A DNA stretch of 64,000 nt from an uncultured Clostridia bacterium (GTDB lineage Bacteria > Bacillota > Clostridia > Saccharofermentanales > Saccharofermentanaceae): contig CAMJPC010000009.1 in assembly GCA_946407705.1 (NCBI GenBank), positions 22,426 to 86,425 on the forward strand, written 5' to 3'. Numbering within the stretch: position 1 is the first letter of the stretch; each line of letters starts with the position of its first letter. Under the pieces are notes generated by a model. It had not been told where the DNA came from and ran no database searches. It worked only from the letters and a program-made list of their open reading frames with translations. Of the stretch, positions 1 to 8,474 are shown in pieces. The position numbers were made by a program, and so were the translations under genes.

Positions 1-2189
1 CTGAATACTGCTCCCTGCAATGATTTTTCCGTTATGCTGTTCCATCCTGATGTATCCTTTTTCAAGATCCTTAACTTAAGTGATTTGCCAAGTGGTTCGT
101 CTTTGAGTTTTACCGTGTACAATCCGGTTGAATCTGCTTTGGAGAAATTCACATTGTACTTTACCGGATCCAGAATAAAACCTTTACCAGCTGAAATTTC
201 GCAAACATAATAACTTGTACTGTAATCCTTGATCTCAAACACATCTGTCTTACCTTCAGCGTCAATGACAAATTCATGCACCAAAGTTCCCGAAGCCTTA
301 TAAAGACCGTATTTAGTTCCTTCAATTGAATAACATGCATTGTTAAAAGTCATTTCGGGTGCTGATGATGCTTTCGTAACGGTAACCTTAATATCTCTGT
401 AAAATGTCTCATAATTCAGGGCAGCAACATGAGTGTATGTTTTGCTCCCGGATCCGCCTTCAGATTTGGAATACGGCACACCTGCTGTCTGATCGCCTCC
501 GGGTGCGTCATATACCTTTTTACCCGAACCTGCATATATTGCAGCGTGGGTCCATACAAAGCCTGAAGATTTGTAACCGCCGAAAAGAAGAATACTCCCT
601 TTCTTGGCGCCTAACTTTTTGATCGCTGCCGTAAGACCGCCTGCTTTCTTTATATTTATGCCGCCGGGATGACCAATCGCATGGGGAGATTTTTCAGACC
701 ATGTGGTACAACCGTCAACAAGGTGATATCTGGAATTTGACAGGCTGGTTCCGTTGTAAGTCACGTTGCCGTTGCTTCTTTTGAGACCGGATATCTTTCC
801 GTTTGTAACCTTTAATCCAGATATGAGATGCAAAGCCTGTGCATATGCGAGATTAACATATCTCATACAGTCAGCCTGGCCGTTACCCGTACCGTATTCC
901 ACACCTTTCATTGCTTTGCACGCTGCAATTACGGCCGTTCCAAAGTCTTGAGATCTGTGGTATCCGACTGCATAGAGCTCTTTGGCTGTAGGCCAGGTCA
1001 TAGATGATTTGTTTATCGAAAACTCAGGTTCTTCATTTCCCTCCTGCTGTGTGTTTTCAGACTCTGCTTCTGATTCACTTTCTTTTTCGCTTTCAGTAGC
1101 AGACTCTGATTCATTTTCTTCTTTCTTTTCACGATATTCAGTTGCGCATTCTGATGTCTTACCGGAGATCATAAGGCCTGCGAATATTGCCGCGGCTTCA
1201 GAGGTTGATCCTGACCGGACATAATAATCTACTGCTTTTCCGTAATTTGATTTATCGATTTTATATCCGTCGCCGTCTATCGATCCTACCGTTATGACGT
1301 TTTTTATGCCTGCAGGGATATATCCAGATGCGTCACTGTTATTATTGCCTGCTGATGCTATTACCTTGATGCCTTGTTTTATTGCCTCTTCTACCAGCGA
1401 AATGAATCCTTCGTAGTCACCGCTATTCTTCAACGAAATGGCCATGAGGATATAGTCAACTTTATGATCGATCGCATACCTTAGTCCGGCATAGACGTCT
1501 GAAAGTTTACCCTTTCCGTTATCTCCAATGGCTTTGATCGAAATTATATATGCTTCATCAGTCTGACCCAGGATAAGCGATGACATGGATGTTCCGTGTC
1601 CGTTTTTATCAGAACCGTCATCTCCCAAGACCGATATCTTCTCGTTTGCAAGATCAGAACCAGTATCAATGATCGCTATCCTGGTTTTGGCATTTGGATT
1701 TACCTTGATTTCTCTAAAGACAAACTTGTTTTCATCAGAGCAAAGTCCAACATTTGCATCAATACTGTAATCGATGTCTTTCTTATCAAGCGTCTTGAGT
1801 GCAGCTTCATAATCCTTCTTGTTCTTAAATGACATTACACACGAGCCGCCATAATCGACACCTTCAGCTCCTGATATGTCAGGCATTCCCTTCTTTGAAG
1901 AAGCAGCGATCCTGTACTGTTTAGGAAGTTTGGATACCTTCTTGACGAATTCTTTTCCGTTGCGCGCTTCCGTTATGGTATCTTTGGTTTGCGTTTCAGG
2001 TGTTTTTCCCGTTGCGATCGTGGTCGGTATAACCGATTCGGAATGAGAAGCTTGCGAAGCTTCGGAAGATTCGGTTACCTGTGTCTCTTCCTTATTCACA
2101 TCTGCATTTACCGGTGTGAACATCAAAAGCTGATTAACGATCAGAAGCAGTATCAAAATGATATATGGCAGTTTTTTATTCCTTTTCAT
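1..2189 (-). CDS. Secreted subtilisin-like protease fused to NlpC/P60-like and SpaA/Cna-B domains (3' end outside window)
   Basis: Partial: 729 codons are visible and the frame is still open at base 1. The ATG at 2189 follows a GGAGG site. Residues 1-30 form a signal peptide (MKRNKK, then a hydrophobic run). A subtilase (S8) domain follows, with Asp175 (IIDTGSD), His198 (NGHGTSM), an oxyanion-hole-like SAGNNN and Ser330 in STSEAAA, where the usual GTSMAAP proline is Ala. After a Glu/Ser-rich linker comes an NlpC/P60- or CHAP-like domain with Cys441 (ADCMRYV) and His548 (WTHAAIYAG). From about residue 590 there is a SpaA/Cna-B prealbumin-like domain (GTKYGLYKASG, KDEPLG), and a second begins at the window edge. 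Such SpaA repeats are typical of cell-surface adhesins and pilins. I infer a surface protein with both protease and peptidoglycan-peptidase modules; a sortase or wall signal would lie outside the window. The domain calls are solid; the substrate is unknown. Confidence 0.8.
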   Translation of the reverse strand, partial: MKRNKKLPYIILILLLIVNQLLMFTPVNADVNKEETQVTESSEASQASHSESVIPTTIATGKTPETQTKDTITEARNGKEFVKKVSKLPKQYRIAASSKKGMPDISGAEGVDYGGSCVMSFKNKKDYEAALKTLDKKDIDYSIDANVGLCSDENKFVFREIKVNPNAKTRIAIIDTGSDLANEKISVLGDDGSDKNGHGTSMSSLILGQTDEAYIISIKAIGDNGKGKLSDVYAGLRYAIDHKVDYILMAISLKNSGDYEGFISLVEEAIKQGIKVIASAGNNNSDASGYIPAGIKNVITVGSIDGDGYKIDKSNYGKAVDYYVRSGSTSEAAAIFAGLMISGKTSECATEYREKKEENESESATESEKESESEAESENTQQEGNEEPEFSINKSSMTWPTAKELYAVGYHRSQDFGTAVIAACKAMKGVEYGTGNGQADCMRYVNLAYAQALHLISGLKVTNGKISGLKRSNGNVTYNGTSLSNSRYHLVDGCTTWSEKSPHAIGHPGGINIKKAGGLTAAIKKLGAKKGSILLFGGYKSSGFVWTHAAIYAGSGKKVYDAPGGDQTAGVPYSKSEGGSGSKTYTHVAALNYETFYRDIKVTVTKASSAPEMTFNNACYSIEGTKYGLYKASGTLVHEFVIDAEGKTDVFEIKDYSTSYYVCEISAGKGFILDPVKYNVNFSKADSTGLYTVKLKDEPLGKSLKLRILKKDTSGWNSITEKSLQGAVF

Positions 2190-2204
2190 ATAACTGCCTC
2201 CGTC

Positions 2205-3167
2205 TTAAGACACATCTTCTTCGATCGATGCCCTGGATATTCTGCGATCACTTAATGAGAAAAGATAAATACTGTCAGAAAGCCTTTCAGACGGTCTTAC
2301 ACTCTCGTAATTCGTTGTCTTAACGATATTTGCAAGTCTGTTTTGCTTCACATAAGTCTCGGCTGAAAGCACGATGAGATCATGAACGGATGAAGGCAGA
2401 ATGTAACAGTCTGTACCGATCTTTTCGGCAACTTCTGCGATTACGTCTTCATAAAGGAGTGCATTAGCTCCGAAAAAGTCGTGACGGTTTGTAAGCACGT
2501 ATACACGTTCTTTTTCCGGAGTCTTCGTGTAACCCGGAAATGCTTCCTTGATCTCTGTCTCATCCGCGCCCCATTTACGCATCAAGCGTCTCATCATCAC
2601 TTCTATCCTTTCTGCTTTGAATGGAAAGAGCCTCTTGGTATTTACGTATGCGAAATCGTACAATTCATCTTCGGTAAACCCTTCCGCCGCGGCTATATCA
2701 TTCGTTATAAGAAATCCCGATACACCGTTGTTACTGATCCCTGTAATAGCCCTGTAAACGACAGATAGATCCTCGAAATTCCTGTGAGGGCACCTTGTAA
2801 GCATTTCGATGTTATCTGCGGTGTTTACTATCTGAAAAACTATCTTTTCCTTCACCTTGGAGAAGTCCAGGGACAGGATGTTCTTAGGAATGTACTTGAT
2901 CGATTCCTCAAGATAAACAGCCTGTTCTGCCATCGTCTTCTCGAACGATCCCGATTCCTCATACTGTGCATAGAGCCTCTCCATATAGAAGGTCGGTGCA
3001 ATGAATGATTTACAAGGTGCCTTTGGCTTGATCGCTATCCCTGTAAGCACTTCGTTGAGCTTAGGCACCTGATGAAGCTCAAGCTTGCAATCAGAGTATT
3101 TCTCAGGCAGATAATCAATTAATTCATTCATTACCCGCTCTTGAAACTCTTCGTAACTCATCAACAT
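2205..3167 (-). CDS. DUF5688-like protein of unknown function
   Basis: About 320 residues with no signal peptide or membrane segment. The start is chosen at the ATG at 3167 (MLMSYEEFQERV) because an AGGAGG lies 8 bases upstream; a longer frame exists but would run through the terminator hairpin. The N-terminus (YEEFQERVMNELIDYLP) and the NNGVSGFLITND and VLTNRHDFFGANALLY segments resemble the DUF5688 proteins common in Clostridia, whose role is not known. It lies 15 bases upstream of the subtilase start on the same strand, so the two are probably co-transcribed after the terminator at 3198-3239. No catalytic motif is recognised. The family assignment is from memory of the sequence pattern. 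Confidence 0.6.
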   Translation of the reverse strand: MLMSYEEFQERVMNELIDYLPEKYSDCKLELHQVPKLNEVLTGIAIKPKAPCKSFIAPTFYMERLYAQYEESGSFEKTMAEQAVYLEESIKYIPKNILSLDFSKVKEKIVFQIVNTADNIEMLTRCPHRNFEDLSVVYRAITGISNNGVSGFLITNDIAAAEGFTEDELYDFAYVNTKRLFPFKAERIEVMMRRLMRKWGADETEIKEAFPGYTKTPEKERVYVLTNRHDFFGANALLYEDVIAEVAEKIGTDCYILPSSVHDLIVLSAETYVKQNRLANIVKTTNYESVRPSERLSDSIYLFSLSDRRISRASIEEDVS

Positions 3168-3197
3168 AAATATGTCCTCCTGACTGATTTTTACGCA

Positions 3198-3239
3198 TGA
3201 AAAAACGCACCCACGAACCAAAGGTTCGAAAGGTGCGTT
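3198..3239 (-). terminator. Rho-independent terminator after the def-thiN operon
   Basis: Two nested inverted repeats: AACGCACC (3204-3211) with GGTGCGTT (3232-3239), and inside it CGAACC (3214-3219) with GGTTCG (3223-3228). On the minus strand the stem is followed by TTTTT. It lies between the thiN stop and the next gene, so it should end the long operon above it. Confidence 0.85.
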
Positions 3240-3308
3240 CATTCATTTGCATTATCAGTATAAGAGGTTATCTAGTCTCATTCAATATCTAAAAGTCTCA
3301 ACTTTTCA

Positions 3309-3959
3309 TCACTCATTATTAGTAACGATTACAGCAAGCAATCCCTCTTTTATTGATACCGTAAACTCGGAAACACCGTCTTTTGGCCTGTTTGAAAAAG
3401 ACAGAGATTTACCGAATGACAATGTTGCATTGTCCAGCGGATAATAAAGACCTTTTAAAGTAACCCCTTCCACGTTTTTATCGGCAGACAAAGGTACTAA
3501 AGAAACAGATGAATCATTGCCCCATTTATCGAGTTTAAGCGTAACAGAATCATTGCCTGAAAGGAAATTGACTTCGGTCACGCCATCATCAAGAACGATG
3601 TTACGGCCTTCAGAATAAAGCTTTGCCGCAATCTGGATATTGGCGATTATGTGATCGAGCCTTCCTGTCAGAGGGCATACGACCGTTACACTGTCATCCT
3701 CCGGAATAAATGTCAGAGCGATTTCAGTATCCGTCATGTCCTTTTCGACAGGATATTTCATGATGGGAATTCCGGTTTCCTTTATTGATTCCAATCCCTC
3801 TTCGCTGACTGAATCCATGTCTCCTACAGCCATTTCGGGTGTAATGCCGTATTTGAGACAGAAATCTATGCCCCTGTCTGCTGCGATAACATGATCTTTA
3901 CCGATAATATCAGCGGCCTTTGAAGTAAGCGGGCCGCCTGTTATCACATAGTAATGCAT
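3309..3959 (-). CDS. thiN: Thiamine pyrophosphokinase
   Basis: 216 residues, the usual family length. The enzyme transfers pyrophosphate from ATP to thiamine to make thiamine diphosphate in the cytoplasm. Visible family motifs are VIAADRGIDFCLKYGITPEMAVGD with GDMDS (metal/nucleotide binding), EKDMTDTEIAL, and the TGRLDH motif near residue 110, followed by a beta-rich thiamine-binding C-terminal half. The start overlaps the end of rpe by 16 bases, with a GAGG about 10 bases upstream, so translation is probably coupled. It is the last gene of the cluster, as in many Firmicutes, and is followed by a strong terminator. No riboswitch is visible, which fits salvage rather than synthesis. Confidence 0.93.
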   Translation of the reverse strand: MHYYVITGGPLTSKAADIIGKDHVIAADRGIDFCLKYGITPEMAVGDMDSVSEEGLESIKETGIPIMKYPVEKDMTDTEIALTFIPEDDSVTVVCPLTGRLDHIIANIQIAAKLYSEGRNIVLDDGVTEVNFLSGNDSVTLKLDKWGNDSSVSLVPLSADKNVEGVTLKGLYYPLDNATLSFGKSLSFSNRPKDGVSEFTVSIKEGLLAVIVTNNE

Positions 3960-4603
3960 GCTTTAAGATCCTCAACAGCCTTTCCTGGATCATCATCGTT
4001 GAAAACAGCGCTTCCTGCAACAAAATACCTGGCGCCCGAATCATAAGCTTCCTTAATGGTCTTCTTGTTGATGCCGCCGTCAACGGAAAGGAATGTTTTA
4101 GCTCCAGCTGCGTCAATGGCATTCCTTACGGCACTGATCCTCTCGTCAGAACCATCAAGATATGTACTGCCGCCAAAACCGGGTACTACTGTCATTACAA
4201 GGATAAGATCCACTTTATCTACGAAAGGAATAACCTTTTCTATAGGTGTATGAGGATGAATCGAAATACCGACTTTAAGACCGTAAGACCTAATGAGAGC
4301 GATCAAACCATCGGGATCTTCGGTGCATTCGATATGGAAAGTAAGCATGTTTGCACCGGCATCAACAAATGGCTTAACAAACTTCTCAGGATTTGTAAGC
4401 ATGAGATGCACGTCGAAAAACAGGTTGGTGTATCTTCTGATAGATTCAACTACGGGAACTCCGATCGAAAGATTATCAACGAAATGTCCGTCCATAACAT
4501 CAAGATGAAGGTAATTGGTCTTTCCCTCAACAGCCTTGATATCACGCATGAGATATCCGAAATCAGCAGCAAGCAGTGACGGCGCTATCTCAAAATCATT
4601 CAT
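3944..4603 (-). CDS. rpe: Ribulose-phosphate 3-epimerase
   Basis: 219 residues, a complete TIM-barrel epimerase that interconverts ribulose 5-phosphate and xylulose 5-phosphate in the pentose phosphate pathway. Family motifs are all present: IAPSLLAADFG at the N-terminus, HLDVMDGHFVDN (metal and catalytic Asp), HLML (second metal His), VPGFGG (phosphate loop), SVDGGI and AGSAVF near the C-terminus. The ATG at 4603 follows GGAGG and overlaps the rsgA stop by 4 bases (ATGA), indicating tight coupling. The order rsgA-rpe-thiN is conserved in Firmicutes. Confidence 0.96.
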   Translation of the reverse strand: MNDFEIAPSLLAADFGYLMRDIKAVEGKTNYLHLDVMDGHFVDNLSIGVPVVESIRRYTNLFFDVHLMLTNPEKFVKPFVDAGANMLTFHIECTEDPDGLIALIRSYGLKVGISIHPHTPIEKVIPFVDKVDLILVMTVVPGFGGSTYLDGSDERISAVRNAIDAAGAKTFLSVDGGINKKTIKEAYDSGARYFVAGSAVFNDDDPGKAVEDLKACITM

Positions 4604-5523
4604 AATCTTTTCCTCCGTTTGTAGTTGTTACGGTTATCATACAGTTCTTTATAGAACTCTCTGTATCTTTGCATTCTGCCCTCGTCTATCATACACTTTT
4701 GAAACGCTTCGTCCACAGCACAACCTGCTTCTCCGACATGACCGCAGTCGTCATATCTGCAATCGGAAGCGTATTTGATTATCTCAGGATATCCTTTGCA
4801 GACATCCTTATGTGTAATCCCGAGATCGAAAAGCGATAAAGACGTAAATCCGGGTGTATCTGTAATGAATCCGTCCCCGAAATCATGAAGTTCACAGTGA
4901 CGGGTAGTATGTTTTCCCCTCTTAAGCTTAACGCTTATCTCGTCGGTTTCCATGGCACGGATGCCGAGGATCCTGTTGCAAAGAGAACTCTTTCCTACTC
5001 CCGAAGGCCCCGCAAAAGCAGAAATTCCGCTTCCGGTAAGTGCCATGAGAGTATCTTTGGATACCGGATTGTCAGGCGAAGATATCATGACATCAAAGCC
5101 GGCTGACTCATAGATACTTGAAAGCTTATTGGCTTCTTCCTCGCCCAGATCACTCTTGGTAAATATGATGACAGGCTTGATCCCCAGAACTCCTGATATG
5201 ATCAGCATCTTATCCAGAAGCTTAAGATCCGGGACCGGTTCTGTTACCGAAAAGGTCAGCAGAAGATAATCGACATTGGCAAGCGGAGGCCGTTGAAGAC
5301 TGTTCCTTCGCGGAGCAAAAGCACTGATAACATAAGGAATGTCTACATCGCCCGAATCTTCAATATATACGGTATCTCCTGCCTGCGGAACGAAATCCTT
5401 CTGTCTGAATACACCTCTGACCGAGCAGAATACTTTCTTTGTACCTGAATCATCGCTGATCCGGACAGTGTAGATCCCGCCAATACCTTTGGTAATTATC
5501 CCTTCAATTCTGCCATCACCCAT
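4600..5523 (-). CDS. rsgA: Ribosome small subunit maturation GTPase RsgA
   Basis: 307 residues. This circularly permuted GTPase checks late 30S maturation. It has an N-terminal OB-fold (about 1-75), then the permuted GTPase with G4-like IIFTKSDL first, the Walker A GPSGVGKSSL around residue 170 and DTPGF (G3) after it. A C-terminal zinc knuckle carries CRYDDCGHVGEAGC. The product ends in a basic KRRKRL tail, consistent with rRNA contact. The gene follows the kinase prkC by 11 bases and overlaps rpe by 4. In B. subtilis and S. aureus RsgA is a substrate of the neighbouring PASTA kinase, so the pairing is probably functional. Confidence 0.95.
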   Translation of the reverse strand: MGDGRIEGIITKGIGGIYTVRISDDSGTKKVFCSVRGVFRQKDFVPQAGDTVYIEDSGDVDIPYVISAFAPRRNSLQRPPLANVDYLLLTFSVTEPVPDLKLLDKMLIISGVLGIKPVIIFTKSDLGEEEANKLSSIYESAGFDVMISSPDNPVSKDTLMALTGSGISAFAGPSGVGKSSLCNRILGIRAMETDEISVKLKRGKHTTRHCELHDFGDGFITDTPGFTSLSLFDLGITHKDVCKGYPEIIKYASDCRYDDCGHVGEAGCAVDEAFQKCMIDEGRMQRYREFYKELYDNRNNYKRRKRL

Positions 5524-5534
5524 ATTTGAAGACC

Positions 5535-7715
5535 TTAAGGGGTTGCGTCTTCTTTGAGAGTAGGCTTGGTTTCCGGTGCCGGAGGATCCGGCGGATCTAT
5601 AGGCGGAACGGTAGGTTCCGGCTTAGGTGTCGGTGTTGCCGGCTCAGGAGTAGGCGTCGGCGGCGGAGTAGGCGTTGCCGTAGGTGCCTGAGTAGGTGTA
5701 GGAACAGGTGTCGGAGTAGCTGTGGGTACAGGCGTAGGAGTCGGAGCAGACTTGAATACGGCTGTAAATGATACGCTGGTATTACCGACAACAAATGTAT
5801 AGTTGCTGTTAATGGATACTACATCTCCGTTTGCATCGAGCCATGAATCGAACTGGAATCCGGATGCAGGCGTAGCCGTAAGTGTTACCTGGGTTCCTTC
5901 GCTGTACTGGCCGCCGCCGGTTACGGTACCGCTTCCCTTCGCACTAACCGTGACTACGATCTGCGGAGGTGTAGGAGTAGGCGTACCGCCGTTCTTATAG
6001 TCTTCTTTCGTACCGATATAGAGCTTAACGGAAGACTTTCTTGCAACGGATGTTCCGGGTACCGGATCTGTGAGAAGTACTATCTGCTGTGTCTCAGTCA
6101 TATTGAGTACTTCCGTAGAACCGTCGAGCGTAAATGTAAGGTTGTTCTTATCGAGGATCTCCTTAGCTTCCTTTACGTTCTTACCTACAACGTCAGGTAC
6201 GACGCTGCTCGTAGGCTCTGTCGCATATATAATGACAACCGATGATTTTCTGGGAACCGTTGTTCCTGCAGCAGGCTCAGTCTTGATAACGAGACCGGGC
6301 TTGACTGTATCTGAAGGTTCAGGCCTGAGTGATACATCAAGGTCAAGAGCTGTAAGCGATGTGTAAACATCCTTATAGTCAACTCCTGCATAGTCTGCAA
6401 GAGTAATCGTTTCATCAGCTGAAGAAACAGTTAATACGAGTTTGCTCAAGGTGCTGCCAGAAGTAATGACAACGCCTTCACTGATGCTCTGAGCCATGAC
6501 AAGACCCGGCTGGTACTCTTCACTCTTCTCATATTCAATGGAGTAATTGATCTTATTGGTCTCAAGTTCCCTGATGGCTTCTTCGGCTTTCATACCGACA
6601 TAATTCTTGACCGTATAATCAAGATTCTGCTCAATATTGGTAGCGTTATGTACGGATTTTATTACAAGAACGCCAAGACCGATAAGAACGCCGGCTATTA
6701 CTGTTATGATCAGCGCCAAAAGAATGTTGTCACGATATCTCGAAAGTCTGATGGCCTCAGCACTCTTCTCTATCTCGTTGATCTTATCGTATTCGGGATT
6801 TTGCCTGAACGAAATGTTAGGTTCAGTCTGTGTATTGTGATCGGGAGCTTCGGTGATGACACCGTAAACACCATTAGGATCAACAAGAAGTGCATCCAAC
6901 TCATCTACAAGCTGGCGCATCGTCTGATATCTTCTTTCGGGAGTCTTTTGCATGCACTTATTGATGATGGCATCAAGACCCATAGGAATGCCCTGCATCA
7001 TTGAAGAAGCAAGCGGCGGATTTTCCTGAAGATGCTTAACGGCGATAGAGACATTGGATTCGCCGTCGAACGGACAACGTCCGGTAACCATCTCGAAAAG
7101 TGTTACACCGATGGAATAGATATCGGATTGGGGTCCAACTTTGCTTCCTCTAGCCTGCTCAGGTGAGAAATAATGTACAGAACCGATTACACCGCCTGTC
7201 ATGGTTATTGTCGTGCTGGAAGCAGCGCGCGCAATACCGAAGTCAGTGATTTTCGAGACCTTGTCTCTGGAAATGAGAATGTTCTGAGGCTTAATGTCGC
7301 GGTGAACAATGCCTTTCTGATGGGCATAGTCCAAAGCAAGGCTTATCTGGATAACGATCGGAACAGCATTACGCCAGTCGAGATGTCCATTCTGATTGAT
7401 AAGATCCTTAACAGTGATTCCCTCAACATATTCCTCAACAATATAACGAAACTGCCCTTCATGACCAACTCCGAATACTTTTACGATATTTGAGTGGTTC
7501 AGTGAAGCGACAGCCTTAGCTTCTGAATCAAAACGACGGATGAATTCCTCATCTGATGAATACTCGGGTTTGAGTATCTTGATAGCAACGTTTAATCCGG
7601 TATTCATGTCAATTCCGAGATAAACATTTGCCATACCGCCGCTGCCTATCAGCTTGACGATACGATACTTATTCGCAAATATCATGCCCTCCGGGCCGTG
7701 TGCCTGATTCGCCAT
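5535..7715 (-). CDS. prkC: PASTA-domain Ser/Thr protein kinase with InlB-like repeat and Pro/Thr-rich tail
   Basis: 726 residues, longer than typical PrkC. Residues about 15-280 are a Hanks kinase: GSGGMANVY glycine loop, VAIKIL lysine, HRDIKPQN catalytic loop and DFGIA. One membrane span lies near 333-356 (ILLALIITVIAGVLIGLG). Three PASTA domains follow (about 370-570), which in this family bind muropeptides or lipid II outside the cell. Then come an InlB B-repeat-like domain (about 585-655: KGSGTVTGGGQYSEGTQVTL...FQFDSWLDANG) and a TPTP/PTPTP-rich tail. The last two modules are not part of standard PrkC and may hold the receptor in the wall. The ATG at 7715 follows GGGAG. Its phosphatase partner is 12 bases upstream. 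Confidence 0.94.
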   Translation of the reverse strand: MANQAHGPEGMIFANKYRIVKLIGSGGMANVYLGIDMNTGLNVAIKILKPEYSSDEEFIRRFDSEAKAVASLNHSNIVKVFGVGHEGQFRYIVEEYVEGITVKDLINQNGHLDWRNAVPIVIQISLALDYAHQKGIVHRDIKPQNILISRDKVSKITDFGIARAASSTTITMTGGVIGSVHYFSPEQARGSKVGPQSDIYSIGVTLFEMVTGRCPFDGESNVSIAVKHLQENPPLASSMMQGIPMGLDAIINKCMQKTPERRYQTMRQLVDELDALLVDPNGVYGVITEAPDHNTQTEPNISFRQNPEYDKINEIEKSAEAIRLSRYRDNILLALIITVIAGVLIGLGVLVIKSVHNATNIEQNLDYTVKNYVGMKAEEAIRELETNKINYSIEYEKSEEYQPGLVMAQSISEGVVITSGSTLSKLVLTVSSADETITLADYAGVDYKDVYTSLTALDLDVSLRPEPSDTVKPGLVIKTEPAAGTTVPRKSSVVIIYATEPTSSVVPDVVGKNVKEAKEILDKNNLTFTLDGSTEVLNMTETQQIVLLTDPVPGTSVARKSSVKLYIGTKEDYKNGGTPTPTPPQIVVTVSAKGSGTVTGGGQYSEGTQVTLTATPASGFQFDSWLDANGDVVSINSNYTFVVGNTSVSFTAVFKSAPTPTPVPTATPTPVPTPTQAPTATPTPPPTPTPEPATPTPKPEPTVPPIDPPDPPAPETKPTLKEDATP

Positions 7716-7727
7716 TTTTATACTCCC

Positions 7728-8474
7728 TTATATATTGCCGGACGGTCTGACTAAACCGGCAATTATTGTCATATTATCAGTACTGCCACCTTTCAATGCC
7801 GCATCGATTAGGCAGTTGCAGACCATCTGAAGATCTTTCCTGTTATTTAGCGCGGCAATAAAGTCACCTTTCCCTATGAACGAATAGAGACCATCCGAAC
7901 ATAACATTACAATATCACCGTAACTTAAATTATAACTGTAAAAATCAGGTTTCAGATATACATTTTCACCAAGTACTTTGACCAGAACATTGCGTCCGGG
8001 ATGCATTTTTGCCTCAGATTCGGTAATAATACCCGTCCTGACAAGCTCAGCAGCCTTGTTATGGTCACTTGTAAGCTTCTGAATCTCTCTTCCGTGGCAA
8101 AGATATGCCCTTGTATCTCCGATATGAGCTATATAGAGCTTTCTGTCATTCAAGACAGCGGCCGTAAGGGTCGTGCACATGCCGGCTGTGTCAGAATGCT
8201 TAATTCCGTGACGGAGTATTTCTTTGTTTGCCTTATTAAATGCTGATGAAAGAACATCTTGAATGGCATTTTCATCGCTTAAAGAATCTGGTTCAGACTC
8301 GAAATACTTCATTAAAGTCTCAATTGCGATCTTACTTGCCACTTCACCGCTGACTTCACCGCCAAGTCCGTCAGCTACCGCCATGCAAAGACAACCGCCG
8401 ATGTTCTTTACATCGTAACTGTCTTCATTGCATTCCCTGACAGGGCCGGTCTCACTTCTGGCGGAATATATCAC
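7728..8474 (-). CDS. prpC: PP2C-family Ser/Thr phosphatase (partner of PrkC)
   Basis: 248 residues, the normal length of bacterial Stp/PrpC. Metal-binding motifs are all seen: NEDSYDV, VADGLGGEVSGEVAS, IAHIGDTRAYL, CSDGLYSF and STDNMT. The enzyme removes phosphate from proteins phosphorylated by the adjacent kinase, and from the kinase itself in characterised relatives. It uses a GTG start that overlaps the rlmN stop (GTGA, 8471-8474), so translation is coupled. There is no membrane segment; it acts in the cytoplasm. A second, quite different PP2C lies at 52094-53176. Confidence 0.95.
   Translation of the reverse strand: MIYSARSETGPVRECNEDSYDVKNIGGCLCMAVADGLGGEVSGEVASKIAIETLMKYFESEPDSLSDENAIQDVLSSAFNKANKEILRHGIKHSDTAGMCTTLTAAVLNDRKLYIAHIGDTRAYLCHGREIQKLTSDHNKAAELVRTGIITESEAKMHPGRNVLVKVLGENVYLKPDFYSYNLSYGDIVMLCSDGLYSFIGKGDFIAALNNRKDLQMVCNCLIDAALKGGSTDNMTIIAGLVRPSGNI

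Noticed and set aside
2205..3242. Longer start at 3242 for the DUF5688-like gene
   Set aside because: The extra codons run through the terminator hairpin, while a strong AGGAGG precedes the ATG at 3167.
5590..5760. G/T-rich periodic DNA (ggtgtcggagtaggc-like) as a separate repeat element
   Set aside because: It is the coding sequence of the Pro/Thr-rich tail of the PASTA kinase, in frame and without interruption.
5526..5771. Plus-strand open frame rich in Arg and Cys
   Set aside because: It is the antisense shadow of the kinase tail; low-complexity composition and no ribosome site.
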